Origin: Streptomyces lucensis JCM 4490
GTDB lineage: Bacteria; Actinomycetota; Actinomycetes; Streptomycetales; Streptomycetaceae
DNA: 64,000 nucleotides
Assembly: GCF_014650035.1 (NCBI RefSeq)
Contig: NZ_BMUE01000022.1
Coordinates: 1-64,000, forward strand
Reading direction: 5' to 3'
Shown: positions 17,216 to 25,062 of the stretch, in pieces
Layout of the letters: every line of letters starts with the position of its first letter
How positions within the stretch are numbered: position 1 is the first letter of the stretch
Notes under the pieces: model-generated
Told to the model about the DNA's origin: nothing
Databases searched by the model: none
Seen by the model: only the letters and a program-made list of their open reading frames with translations
Made by a program: the position numbers and the translations under genes

Positions 17216-17250
17216 GCTCTGACCTGCGCATCGTTTACGCAGGTCAGAGC
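17216..17250 (+). terminator. 13-bp perfect hairpin after galE
   Basis: GCTCTGACCTGCG and its exact complement flank a 9-nt loop (CATCGTTTA), beginning 9 nt after the galE stop. No T tract follows. Most likely the galE terminator; the symmetric sequence could also bind protein. Confidence 0.6.
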
Positions 17251-17253
17251 ATA

Positions 17254-17268
17254 TGAATACGGTGTTCA
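17254..17268. promoter_or_regulatory. Candidate ArsR/SmtB-type metal operator
   Basis: TGAATACGGTGTTCA is a 15-bp near-palindrome (6 of 7 base pairs symmetric) inside the locally AT-rich stretch ATATGAATACGGTGTTCAGT. TGAA...TTCA dyads of this kind are typical of ArsR/SmtB metal sensors, and it lies 70 bp upstream of a metal-efflux gene. Confidence 0.4.
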
Positions 17269-17337
17269 GTACCGCGTTGCCCGCTGCCCCCCGCCCGTAG
17301 TTCACTGGCGCCTGTCGGAACACGAAGGGCGGTTGTC

Positions 17338-18279
17338 ATGGGGGCAGGGCACGACCACGGGCACGCGCATTCCCACGCGCCGCCCACGGGTACGGCCACG
17401 GCCGCGTACCGGGGGCGGCTGCGCGTCGCGCTGGGCATCACGCTTCTGATCATGGTCGTCGAGGTCGTCGGCGGTGTGGCCGCGGACTCGCTCGCGCTGA
17501 TCGCGGACGCGGCGCACATGGCGACCGACGCGGTGGGCCTCGGCATGGCCCTGCTCGCGATTCACTTCGCGGCGCGCCCGCCGAGCACCAACCGCACGTT
17601 CGGCTACGCCCGCGCCGAGATCCTCGCCGCGCTGGCCAACTGCCTGCTGCTGCTCGGCGTCGGCGGATACGTCCTGTACGAGGCGGTCGAGCGGTTCGTG
17701 ACGCCGGCGGACACACGGGGCGGTCTGATGATCGCGTTCGGCCTGTTCGGCCTGGCCGCCAACACGGTCTCGCTGGTCCTGCTGATGCGGGGACAGAAGG
17801 AGAGCCTCAACGTGCGCGGCGCCTTCCTGGAGGTGGCCGCGGACGCGCTCGGCTCGGTGGCGGTGCTGATCTCGGCGACCGTGATCCTGACCACGGGCTG
17901 GCAGCCGGCCGACCCCATCGCCTCGCTGGTGATCGGGCTGATGATCGTCCCGAGGACGCTCAAACTGCTGCGCGAGACGGTGGACGTGCTGCTGGAGGCG
18001 GCTCCCAAGAACGTCGACATGGCCCAGGTCCGGGCCCACATCCTGGAGCTGGACGGGGTGGAGGACGTCCACGACCTGCACGCCTGGACCATCACCTCCG
18101 GCATGCCGGTGCTGTCCGCGCACGTGGTGGTCAGTTCCGAACTGCTGAACGCCATCGGCAACGAGAAGATGCTGCACGAGCTGCAGGGCTGCCTCGGCGA
18201 CCACTTCGACGTGGAGCACTGCACCTTCCAGCTGGAGCCGGGCGGGCACGCCGAGCACGAGGCACGGCTGTGCCACTGA
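17338..18279 (+). CDS. Cation diffusion facilitator (zinc-type metal efflux)
   Basis: 313-residue CDF transporter. The His-rich N-terminus (HDHGHAHSHAP) is a metal-binding tail. The zinc-site pair HxxxD is visible in TM2 (LIADAAHMATDAVG) and again in the TM5 region (LEVAADALGSV). Six hydrophobic segments and a C-terminal cytoplasmic domain (VHDLHAWTITSG, LSAHVVV) complete the CzcD/ZitB form. It exports Zn or a related divalent ion in exchange for protons. A hairpin follows the stop. Confidence 0.92.
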   Translation: MGAGHDHGHAHSHAPPTGTATAAYRGRLRVALGITLLIMVVEVVGGVAADSLALIADAAHMATDAVGLGMALLAIHFAARPPSTNRTFGYARAEILAALANCLLLLGVGGYVLYEAVERFVTPADTRGGLMIAFGLFGLAANTVSLVLLMRGQKESLNVRGAFLEVAADALGSVAVLISATVILTTGWQPADPIASLVIGLMIVPRTLKLLRETVDVLLEAAPKNVDMAQVRAHILELDGVEDVHDLHAWTITSGMPVLSAHVVVSSELLNAIGNEKMLHELQGCLGDHFDVEHCTFQLEPGGHAEHEARLCH

Positions 18280-18308
18280 CCGCGGGCGTCGCCGCAAGGC
18301 GCCCGCGG
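18280..18308 (+). terminator. Hairpin after CDF gene
   Basis: CCGCGGGCG pairs perfectly with CGCCCGCGG across an 11-nt loop, beginning immediately after the CDF stop codon. Confidence 0.6.
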
Positions 18309-18453
18309 AAGGTTCCCGGCGGCGGCCCCCGGGCACGATGATCACCGGGTCCGGCTTCCGGTGCCGCGCCGCGCGCGAAGGTGCCGGTAAGTGCCGGGAG
18401 TGCCGGATTCGTACGGCAGACTTGGGGTGCGAAGACCGAGGCGAAGGATGGGT

Positions 18454-19047
18454 ATGCCGATCACACCTGCCACCGCGACGCACAGCTCGTCGAATGGCAC
18501 CGCAGAGGCGATTTTGCTGGAACTGGTCGACGAGAAGGGCGTGACGACCGGCACCGCGGAGAAGCTCGCCGCCCATCAGCCGCCGGGGCTGCTGCACCGC
18601 GCGTTCTCGGTGTTCCTCTTCGACGAGCGGGGCCGGCTGCTGCTGCAGCAGCGGGCGCTCGGCAAGTACCACTCCCCCGGTGTCTGGTCCAACACCTGCT
18701 GCGGCCACCCCTACCCCGGCGAGGCGCCGTTCACGGCGGCGGCCCGCCGCACGCACGAGGAGCTGGGCGCGTCCCCCTCGCTGATGGCGGAGGCGGGCAC
18801 GGTGCGCTACAACCACCCGGACCCGGCGTCGGGCCTGGTGGAGCAGGAGTACAACCATCTGTTCGTGGGCCTGGTGCAGGCCCCGCTCGCGCCGGACCCG
18901 GAGGAGGTCGGGGCCACCGCCTTCGTGACGGCGGCCGAGCTGGCCGAGCGGCACGCCCGCGACCCGTTCTCGGCGTGGTTCATGACCGTGCTGGACGCGG
19001 CCCGCCCGGCGATCAGGGAACTGACGGGCGCGTCCGCGGGCTGGTGA
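18454..19047 (+). CDS. idi: Isopentenyl-diphosphate delta-isomerase, type I
   Basis: 197-residue Nudix-fold enzyme that interconverts IPP and DMAPP. Visible features: HRAFSVFLFDERGRLLLQQR, the active-site Cys in WSNTCCGHPYPGE, the Nudix-like AARRTHEELG and the Glu-containing EQEYNHLFVG. I chose the ATG at 18454 (MPITPATATHSSS); a longer in-frame start at 18391 adds only Arg-rich sequence. Though 10 kb from the hopanoid operon, it balances the same C5 pool as IspG. Confidence 0.94.
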   Translation: MPITPATATHSSSNGTAEAILLELVDEKGVTTGTAEKLAAHQPPGLLHRAFSVFLFDERGRLLLQQRALGKYHSPGVWSNTCCGHPYPGEAPFTAAARRTHEELGASPSLMAEAGTVRYNHPDPASGLVEQEYNHLFVGLVQAPLAPDPEEVGATAFVTAAELAERHARDPFSAWFMTVLDAARPAIRELTGASAGW

Positions 19048-19074
19048 ACGGTCCGCCCGGGCCGGCGAGGTCCG

Positions 19075-19569
19075 TCAGGGCAGCGTCGCCGGCTTGAGCG
19101 GGACGGCGGCCCAGATCACCTTGCCGCCGCTCGCCGTGTGCTCAACGTCGACCACCCCGCCCGCCTCCCGGGTCACCTCGCGCACCAGGAGCAGTCCGCG
19201 GCCGCCCGTCCGGCCGTGGTCGGCCTCCAGGGCGGTCGGGCGGTAGGGGTGGTTGTCCTCCACGGACACCCGCACCCACTCGGCTCCGACGGCCACTTCC
19301 ACGGCCAGCATCGGCGACAGCAGCGCCGCGTGCCGGACCGCGTTGGTCACCAGCTCGGAGACGATCAGCAGCAGTCCGTGCAAGAGGTCGTCGGAGACCG
19401 GCACGCCCTGGCGCAGCAGCAGGTCGCGGACCGCGCGCCGGGCCTGCGGGACCGAGGCGTCGACGGCGGGCGCGGTGAACCGCCACACCCCTTCGTACGG
19501 CAGTGGCCCGGCGGGCGGCCCGGCGCCCTCCGCCGGACGTGGGCCGTCCCCGCGCCCGTGGTCGTCCAT
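19075..19569 (-). CDS. Anti-sigma-type serine kinase / HATPase_c_2 regulator
   Basis: About 164 residues. The GHKL ATPase fold is shown by the N box IVSELVTNAVRHA and the G-box GGRGLLLVREV, with VSVEDNHPYRP between. This is the RsbW/SpoIIAB-like single-domain kind, very abundant in Streptomyces and thought to bind or phosphorylate anti-sigma antagonists. The start is uncertain: ATG at 19569 (MDDHGRG) with GAGGGTGG upstream is chosen; an in-frame GTG about 33 nt earlier and a far upstream start at 19692 are alternatives. No partner gene is adjacent. Confidence 0.75.
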   Translation of the reverse strand: MDDHGRGDGPRPAEGAGPPAGPLPYEGVWRFTAPAVDASVPQARRAVRDLLLRQGVPVSDDLLHGLLLIVSELVTNAVRHAALLSPMLAVEVAVGAEWVRVSVEDNHPYRPTALEADHGRTGGRGLLLVREVTREAGGVVDVEHTASGGKVIWAAVPLKPATLP

Positions 19570-19804
19570 CGCCCGGTCGCCACCCTCGCGCTCGATTGTC
19601 ACCACACGTCGAGTGTTGGTAAGGAACCGCTCCAGCCCGCCGGACTGAACACAAGTCAGCTGGTATCGAGCGGTTTCTGACCGACTGCGCATGACATGGG
19701 CACGTGTGGGACTGTTCCTGTCCCCCGGGCGCCGGTTCGCGAACTCTTCGGGTTGTACGCGACGGCCCCTCCGGAGCCCCTCACCCCCTGCGCACCCCGG
19801 CCGA

Positions 19805-19810
19805 TACGAT
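19805..19810 (+). promoter_or_regulatory. Leaderless -10 box of enoyl-CoA hydratase gene
   Basis: TACGAT (TANNNT) ends 7 nt before the ATG at 19818, with no ribosome site between. Confidence 0.5.
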
Positions 19811-19817
19811 CCGGCGC

Positions 19818-20573
19818 ATGGAGCCTCATCTGTCGCACCAGGTCGCCGACTCCGTCGCCACCGTGGTCATCCGCAATCCGGCCAAGCGCAACGCCATGAC
19901 CGCCGCGATGTGGCGGGCGCTGCCACCCCTGCTGGACGGGTTCGCCCGCGACCCGGACGTCCGGGCGCTGGTGCTGACCGGGGAGGGCCGGACCTTCTGC
20001 GCGGGCGCGGACATCGGCGCGTTCCAGGAGTCGCTGGAGGAGCCGCAGCGCCTCGCGGTGGCCGCCGAGGAGGCTCTGGCGGCGTTCCCCAAGCCGACCG
20101 TCGCCGCGGTGCGCGGACACTGTGTGGGCGGTGGGGCGCAGCTCGCGTCGGCCTGCGACCTGCGGCTGGCGGAGGAGGGCGCGCTGTTCGGGGTGACCCC
20201 GGCGCGGCTCGGCATCGTCTACCCCTCGGCCTCGACCCGGCGGCTGGTGTCGCTGGTGGGACCGGCCACGGCCAAGTACCTGCTGTTCACCGCCGAGTTG
20301 ATAGACGTCCAGCGTGCTCTGCGCACCGGTCTCGTGGACGAGGTGCTGCCCGAGGGCGAACTGGACAAGAGGGTCGCCGAGCTGACCCGGACCCTGGCGT
20401 CGCGCTCGCGACTCACCCAGGCCGCGGCGAAGGAGTTCGCGAACGGCCGGACCGATCGCGACGGCCACTGGGCCGCACAGGCGCGCGGCAGCGGCGACAC
20501 CGCGGAGGGGGTCGCCGCGTTCCTGGAGCGCCGGCAGCCCCGGTTCACCTGGAGCGTTTCTACGCCGGACTGA
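19818..20573 (+). CDS. Enoyl-CoA hydratase/isomerase family protein
   Basis: 251-residue crotonase-fold enzyme. The oxyanion-hole segments are FCAGADIGAF near residue 60 and HCVGGGAQLASACDLR near residue 104. The usual catalytic Glu of hydratases would fall near ALFGVTPARLGIVY, where it is not clear, so it may be an isomerase or another crotonase. The ATG at 19818 follows a leaderless -10. Its 3' end overlaps the convergent DJ-1 gene by 14 bp. It is likely involved in fatty-acid or branched-chain acyl-CoA breakdown. Confidence 0.85.
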   Translation: MEPHLSHQVADSVATVVIRNPAKRNAMTAAMWRALPPLLDGFARDPDVRALVLTGEGRTFCAGADIGAFQESLEEPQRLAVAAEEALAAFPKPTVAAVRGHCVGGGAQLASACDLRLAEEGALFGVTPARLGIVYPSASTRRLVSLVGPATAKYLLFTAELIDVQRALRTGLVDEVLPEGELDKRVAELTRTLASRSRLTQAAAKEFANGRTDRDGHWAAQARGSGDTAEGVAAFLERRQPRFTWSVSTPD

Positions 20574-21195
20574 AGCGGCCGCCGGTGCGGAACTCCGCCA
20601 CCAGGTGAGCGGGCGCCTTTTCCGGGGAACCGGCGTCGTACGGCGGCTGCGGGTCGTACTCGGTCAGCAGCTGGACGGCCTGGGCGTGTTCGTCGCCCGC
20701 GATCCTGCCGACCAGGGTGAGGGCCATGTCGATGCCGGCGGAGACGCCGGCGGCGGTGACGTACTTGCCGTCGGTGACGACCCGCTCCCCCGTCGGCTCG
20801 GCGCCGTACTCCTTCAGCAGGTCCAGGGCGGCCCAGTGGCTGGTGGCACGCCGGCCCCGCAGCAGGCCGGCGGCGCCGAGCAGCAGCGAGCCCGAGCAGA
20901 CCGAGGTCGTCCAGGTGCTGGTCTCGTCGACGGCGCGCAGCCACTCCAGCAGGGCCGGGTTGCGCAGCTGCCCGAACGTGCCGGGGCCGCCGGCGACCAC
21001 GACGACGTCGGGGCCGGTCACCTCGTCGAGGGCCCGGTCCGCGGTGACGGCGAGGAAGCCCGTGTCGGTGCGGACGGGGCCGGGCCGCTCGGCGACGAAG
21101 TCGAGCCGCACGTCCGGCAGGCGGCTGAGGATCTCGTAGGGCCCCACGACGTCCAGGGCGGTGAAGCGGTCGTAGACGACCATGGCGATCCGCAC
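20560..21195 (-). CDS. DJ-1/PfpI family protein (isonitrile hydratase-like)
   Basis: 211-residue protein with the class I glutamine amidotransferase-like fold. The nucleophile elbow is VCSGSLLLGAAGLL (Cys about residue 100), and RRATSHWAALDLL carries the His that pairs with it. Full length is this domain alone, as in isonitrile hydratase InhA and related proteins. The GTG start at 21195 has GGAAGGA upstream. It lies 52 bp downstream of a GlxA-type gene containing the same domain, suggesting duplication and a common pathway. Substrate unknown. Confidence 0.82.
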   Translation of the reverse strand: MRIAMVVYDRFTALDVVGPYEILSRLPDVRLDFVAERPGPVRTDTGFLAVTADRALDEVTGPDVVVVAGGPGTFGQLRNPALLEWLRAVDETSTWTTSVCSGSLLLGAAGLLRGRRATSHWAALDLLKEYGAEPTGERVVTDGKYVTAAGVSAGIDMALTLVGRIAGDEHAQAVQLLTEYDPQPPYDAGSPEKAPAHLVAEFRTGGRFSPA

Positions 21196-21247
21196 GGGTG
21201 TTTCCTTCCGGTGGGTGTGGGTGTGGGTGTCCGGGTGGACGGACGCT

Positions 21248-22207
21248 TCAGTGGGCGGGCGCCGGACGGAAGCGCCTGCGGTATTCGGTGGGCGGAGTGC
21301 CGAGCGATCTGAGAAACGCGCGCCGCATGGCCTCGGGAGTCCCGTAGCCGCTGGCGCGGGAGATCTCCTCGATACCGCCGGAGGTGTCCTCCAGCAGCCG
21401 GCGGGCGTGTTCCAGGCGGACCCGGTCGACGTAGCGGCCGGGCGTCGTGCCGGTCTCCTCCCGGAAGGCGCGGGCGAAGTGGCGCGGCGAGAGCCGGGCG
21501 CGGGCGGCGAGCGACTCGACCGTCAGGTCCCCGGCGGGGTGCTCGCCGATCCACCGCTGGACCTCTCGGAGGGGTTCGCGCCGCGCGGTCTGGGCGGCGA
21601 GCTGGGCGCTGAACTGCGCCTGGTTGCCGGGCCGGCGCAGGAAGACCACCAGGTGCCGGGCGATGGCGAGGGCGACGTCGCGGTCCAGGTCCTCCTCGAC
21701 GAGCGCCAGGGCCAGGTCGATGCCGGAGGTGACGCCCGCGGAGGTGGCGATGTGGCCGTCGCGGACGTAGATCGGTTCGGGCTCGACCCGCACGGCGGGA
21801 TGGTCGCGGGCGAGCTTGTCGCAGTAGGCCCAGTGGGTGGTCGCCCGGCGCCCGTCGAGCAGGCCCGCGGCGGCCAGCAGGACCGACCCGGTGCACACGG
21901 AGACCAGGCGCCGCACACGCGGACCGTGCGTGCGCAGCCACTCGGTCAGCCGCGGATCGGGGCTGCGGGTGCCCTCGCCGCCGGGGACCAGGAGGGTGTG
22001 CGGGCCGGGTTCCCCGGTCAGCGCCCCGTCCGGTACGAGGGTCAGGCCGCTGGAGGTGCGCACGGGGCCGCCGTCCAGGGAGGCCGTGCGGATGCGGTAC
22101 GTCCCCGGCGTGTGCTGCTCGGCGCCGGTGAACACCTCCAGCGGGCCGGTGACGTCGAGGCTCTGCACTCCGTCGAAGAGGACGAGGAGAAGGGTGCGCT
22201 GCGGCAT
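21248..22207 (-). CDS. GlxA-family transcriptional regulator (DJ-1 domain + AraC HTH)
   Basis: 319 residues. The N-terminal 190 are a DJ-1/PfpI-like domain (LLVLFDGVQSLDVTGPLEVF; VCTGSVLLAAAGLLDGRRAT), followed by a C-terminal AraC-type DNA-binding domain with two helix-turn-helix units (LTVESLAARARLSPRHFARA; ISRASGYGTPEAMRRAF). It probably senses a small metabolite and controls the neighbouring PfpI gene, which is transcribed in the same direction. The ATG at 22207 is chosen to match the domain start; GGAGG directly abuts it, so a start slightly upstream is possible. Confidence 0.87.
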   Translation of the reverse strand: MPQRTLLLVLFDGVQSLDVTGPLEVFTGAEQHTPGTYRIRTASLDGGPVRTSSGLTLVPDGALTGEPGPHTLLVPGGEGTRSPDPRLTEWLRTHGPRVRRLVSVCTGSVLLAAAGLLDGRRATTHWAYCDKLARDHPAVRVEPEPIYVRDGHIATSAGVTSGIDLALALVEEDLDRDVALAIARHLVVFLRRPGNQAQFSAQLAAQTARREPLREVQRWIGEHPAGDLTVESLAARARLSPRHFARAFREETGTTPGRYVDRVRLEHARRLLEDTSGGIEEISRASGYGTPEAMRRAFLRSLGTPPTEYRRRFRPAPAH

Positions 22208-22348
22208 GCCTCCGATTCTTCGGCGCCCGCCGGACGGCCGCAACGACGTGTTTCCCACCTTTTCCGCCATGCGGGGATTGCGGGGCGGCCCGCGGAGGTA
22301 CCCGCTCTCCGTCCGGTCACCGGGACCGGACGGAGAGGAGACGGTCTC

Positions 22349-22480
22349 GTGTTCCGTGCCATCGCAGACGTGCTGCGGCAGATCGGCGGCGCCATCGCCA
22401 CGGTGGTCACCCTTCCCTTCCGGGCGCTCGCCCGGCTGTTCGGCGGGGCGTCGTCCTCGGCGCGCGGCAGCCGGGCCTGA
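22349..22480 (+). CDS. LPFR motif small protein
   Basis: 43-residue amphipathic peptide beginning with GTG at 22349 behind GAGGAG (8-nt spacing). The sequence runs FRAIADVLRQIGG, then AIATVVTLPFRALARLFGG and a basic tail. The VTLPFRALARLF segment is the LPFR motif of a family of tiny streptomycete proteins of unknown role. It could lie on the membrane surface as an amphipathic helix. Easily missed because of its size. Confidence 0.75.
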   Translation: MFRAIADVLRQIGGAIATVVTLPFRALARLFGGASSSARGSRA

Positions 22481-22583
22481 ACCGGGTGGCGGCGCCTCGC
22501 CGTGCGCCGCCCTGATCCCCGTAAGCCGGTGTCACCTGCCACAATTGCCGCGCAACCTCAGTGGAGAAGGCGGTACGGGAATC

Positions 22584-24989
22584 GTGACGACACCCGGGGT
22601 CCTCGGAGCAGGGTCCATCGAAGGCAGGATCGCCGACGAACTCGGCGTACGCGAGCGGCAGGTGAAGGCCGCGGTCGAACTGCTCGACGGCGGTTCGACG
22701 GTGCCCTTCATCGCCCGCTACCGCAAGGAAGCGACCGAGATGCTCGACGACGCGCAGCTGCGCACGCTCGAGGAGCGGCTGCGCTATCTGCGGGAGCTGG
22801 AGGAGCGGCGGACCGCGATCCTGGAGTCGGTGCGCGAGCAGGGCAAGCTGACCAGGGAGCTGGAGGACCGGATCCGGGGCGCCGAGACCAAGGCGCGTCT
22901 GGAGGACGTCTACCTCCCGTTCAAGCCGAAGCGGCGCACCAAGGCGCAGATCGCCCGGGAGGCCGGACTGGAGCCGCTGGCCGACGGCCTGCTGGGCGAC
23001 CCGACGGTGGAGCCGCTCGCGGCCGCCGCCGCGTTCGTCGACGCCGGCAAGGGCGTCGCCGATCCGCAGGCCGCGCTGGAGGGCGCGCGGGCGATCCTCA
23101 CCGAGCGGTTCTCGGAGGACGCCGACCTGATCGGCGAGGTGCGCGAGCGCATGTGGGTGCGCGGGCGGCTGTCCGCGAAGGTGCGCGAGGGCAAGGAGGA
23201 GGCGGGCGCCAAGTTCGCCGACTACTTCGACTTCGCCGAGCCCTTCACCGAGCTGCCCTCCCACCGCGTCCTGGCGCTGCTGCGCGGTGAGAAGGAGGAG
23301 GTCCTGGACCTCGTCCTGGAGCCGGAGGAGCCGACGGAGGGCCCGTCCTCGTACGAGGGCATCGTGGCGCACCGCTTCGGGATCGCCGACCGGGGCCGCC
23401 CGGCCGACAAGTGGCTGACGGACACCGTCCGGTGGGCCTGGCGCACCCGGATCCTGGTGCACCTCGGGATCGACCTGCGCCTGCGGCTGCGGACGGCCGC
23501 CGAGGACGAGGCGGTGAACGTCTTCGCCGCGAACCTGCGCGACCTGCTGCTGGCCGCGCCGGCCGGCACGCGCGCGACGCTGGGCCTGGACCCCGGTTTC
23601 CGCACGGGCGTGAAGGTCGCCGTGGTCGACGCGACCGGCAAGGTCGTCGCCACGGACGTGATCCACCCGCACGTCCCGGCCAACAAGTGGGACGAGGCGA
23701 TCGCCAGGCTGGCGCGGCTCGCGAAGGAGCACGCGGTCGAGCTGGTCGCGATCGGCAACGGCACCGCCTCCCGCGAGACCGACAAGCTCGCCGGCGAACT
23801 CATCGCCAAGCATCCGGAGTTGCAGCTCACCAAGGTGATGGTCTCGGAGGCGGGCGCCTCCGTGTACTCGGCGTCGCAGTACGCCTCGCAGGAGCTTCCC
23901 GACATGGACGTCTCGCTGCGCGGCGCCGTGTCGATCGCGCGGCGGCTGCAGGACCCCCTGGCCGAGCTGGTGAAGATCGACCCGAAGTCGATCGGCGTCG
24001 GCCAGTACCAGCACGACCTGTCCGAGGTGAAGCTGTCCCGCTCGCTGGACGCGGTCGTCGAGGACTGTGTGAACGGCGTCGGCGTGGACGTCAACACCGC
24101 GTCCGTGCCGCTGCTCGCGCGGGTGTCCGGCGTCTCGGCGGGCCTGGCCGAGAACATCGTCGCGCACCGGGACGCCAACGGGCCGTTCAGGTCGCGCCCC
24201 GAGCTGAAGAAGGTGGCGCGGCTCGGCCCGAAGGCGTACGAGCAGTGCGCGGGCTTCCTGCGGATCCGCGGGGGCGACGACCCGCTGGACTCCTCCAGCG
24301 TGCACCCGGAGGCCTATCCGGTGGTGCGCCGCATGGTCAAGACCACGGGCCAGGACGTGGCCTCACTCGTCGGCAACACCGGTGTGCTGCGCTCGCTGCG
24401 GCCCGCCGACTTCGTGGACGACACCTTCGGTCTGCCGACCGTCACCGACATCCTGAAGGAACTGGAGAAGCCGGGCCGCGACCCGCGTCCCGCGTTCAGG
24501 ACGGCCACCTTCAAGGAGGGCGTGGAGAAGATCTCCGACCTGGCCGCCGGGATGGTCCTGGAGGGCGTCGTCACGAACGTGGCGGCCTTCGGCGCGTTCG
24601 TGGACGTCGGTGTCCACCAGGACGGTCTGGTGCACGTCTCGGCGATGTCGAAGACGTTCGTCAAGGATCCGCGGGACGTCGTGAAGCCGGGTGACATCGT
24701 CAAGGTGAAGGTCGTCGACGTGGACATCCCGCGCAAGCGGATCGCGCTGACCCTGCGCCTGGACGACGAGGCCGCTCCGCAGGGGCAGGGCGGTGGCCGG
24801 CCGCAGCGCGGCGCCCGTCCGCCCCAGCAGCGGCAGGGGGGCCAGGGCCAGCGGCAGGGCGGCGCCCAGGGCCAGCGGCAGGGCCGTTCCGGCGGCGACC
24901 GGGGCGGCCGTCAGGCGCCGGCTCCGGCCAACAGCGCGATGGCCGACGCGCTGCGCCGCGCGGGTCTGCTCGACCCGAAGAAGCGCTGA
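22584..24989 (+). CDS. tex: Tex family S1 RNA-binding protein
   Basis: 801-residue Tex-type protein, usual length. Order: N-terminal helical region with STVPFIARYRKEATEMLDD, a YqgF/RNase H-like domain (LGLDPGFRTGVKVAVVD), a helix-hairpin-helix region (GVGVDVNTASVPLLARVSGV) and an S1 domain (GMVLEGVVTNVAAFGAFVDV; QDGLVHVSAMS) at about 640-730. The tail is a Gln/Gly/Arg-rich low-complexity stretch, then MADALRRAGLLDP. Tex binds nucleic acid and transcription complexes. The GTG at 22584 gives the standard N-terminus. A strong hairpin follows the stop. Confidence 0.93.
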   Translation: MTTPGVLGAGSIEGRIADELGVRERQVKAAVELLDGGSTVPFIARYRKEATEMLDDAQLRTLEERLRYLRELEERRTAILESVREQGKLTRELEDRIRGAETKARLEDVYLPFKPKRRTKAQIAREAGLEPLADGLLGDPTVEPLAAAAAFVDAGKGVADPQAALEGARAILTERFSEDADLIGEVRERMWVRGRLSAKVREGKEEAGAKFADYFDFAEPFTELPSHRVLALLRGEKEEVLDLVLEPEEPTEGPSSYEGIVAHRFGIADRGRPADKWLTDTVRWAWRTRILVHLGIDLRLRLRTAAEDEAVNVFAANLRDLLLAAPAGTRATLGLDPGFRTGVKVAVVDATGKVVATDVIHPHVPANKWDEAIARLARLAKEHAVELVAIGNGTASRETDKLAGELIAKHPELQLTKVMVSEAGASVYSASQYASQELPDMDVSLRGAVSIARRLQDPLAELVKIDPKSIGVGQYQHDLSEVKLSRSLDAVVEDCVNGVGVDVNTASVPLLARVSGVSAGLAENIVAHRDANGPFRSRPELKKVARLGPKAYEQCAGFLRIRGGDDPLDSSSVHPEAYPVVRRMVKTTGQDVASLVGNTGVLRSLRPADFVDDTFGLPTVTDILKELEKPGRDPRPAFRTATFKEGVEKISDLAAGMVLEGVVTNVAAFGAFVDVGVHQDGLVHVSAMSKTFVKDPRDVVKPGDIVKVKVVDVDIPRKRIALTLRLDDEAAPQGQGGGRPQRGARPPQQRQGGQGQRQGGAQGQRQGRSGGDRGGRQAPAPANSAMADALRRAGLLDPKKR

Positions 24990-24996
24990 CCGGCAG

Positions 24997-25022
24997 GGGC
25001 CGGAGCCGCCCGGCTCCGGCCC
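24997..25022. terminator. Bidirectional hairpin terminator between tex and ABC-F gene
   Basis: GGGCCGGAGCCG and its exact 12-base complement are separated by 2 nt, 7 nt after the tex stop. It lies between convergent genes and can serve both. Confidence 0.7.
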
Positions 25023-25062
25023 GCTCGCCGTCCTGGTCGCCGTCCTGGTCGCCGGGCGTGCC

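Noticed and set aside
21209..21238. GGGTGT microsatellite between DJ-1 and GlxA genes
   Set aside because: Only about three units with no symmetry; overlaps the GTG-rich leader and gives no clear function.
24811..24930. Repeat array at the 3' end of tex as a CRISPR-like or mobile repeat
   Set aside because: It is the in-frame Gln/Gly/Arg-rich tail of Tex, a known low-complexity region.
21837..24989. Tex with a 249-residue N-terminal extension
   Set aside because: The extension is antisense to the GlxA regulator and overlaps the LPFR gene; the GTG at 22584 gives the family N-terminus.
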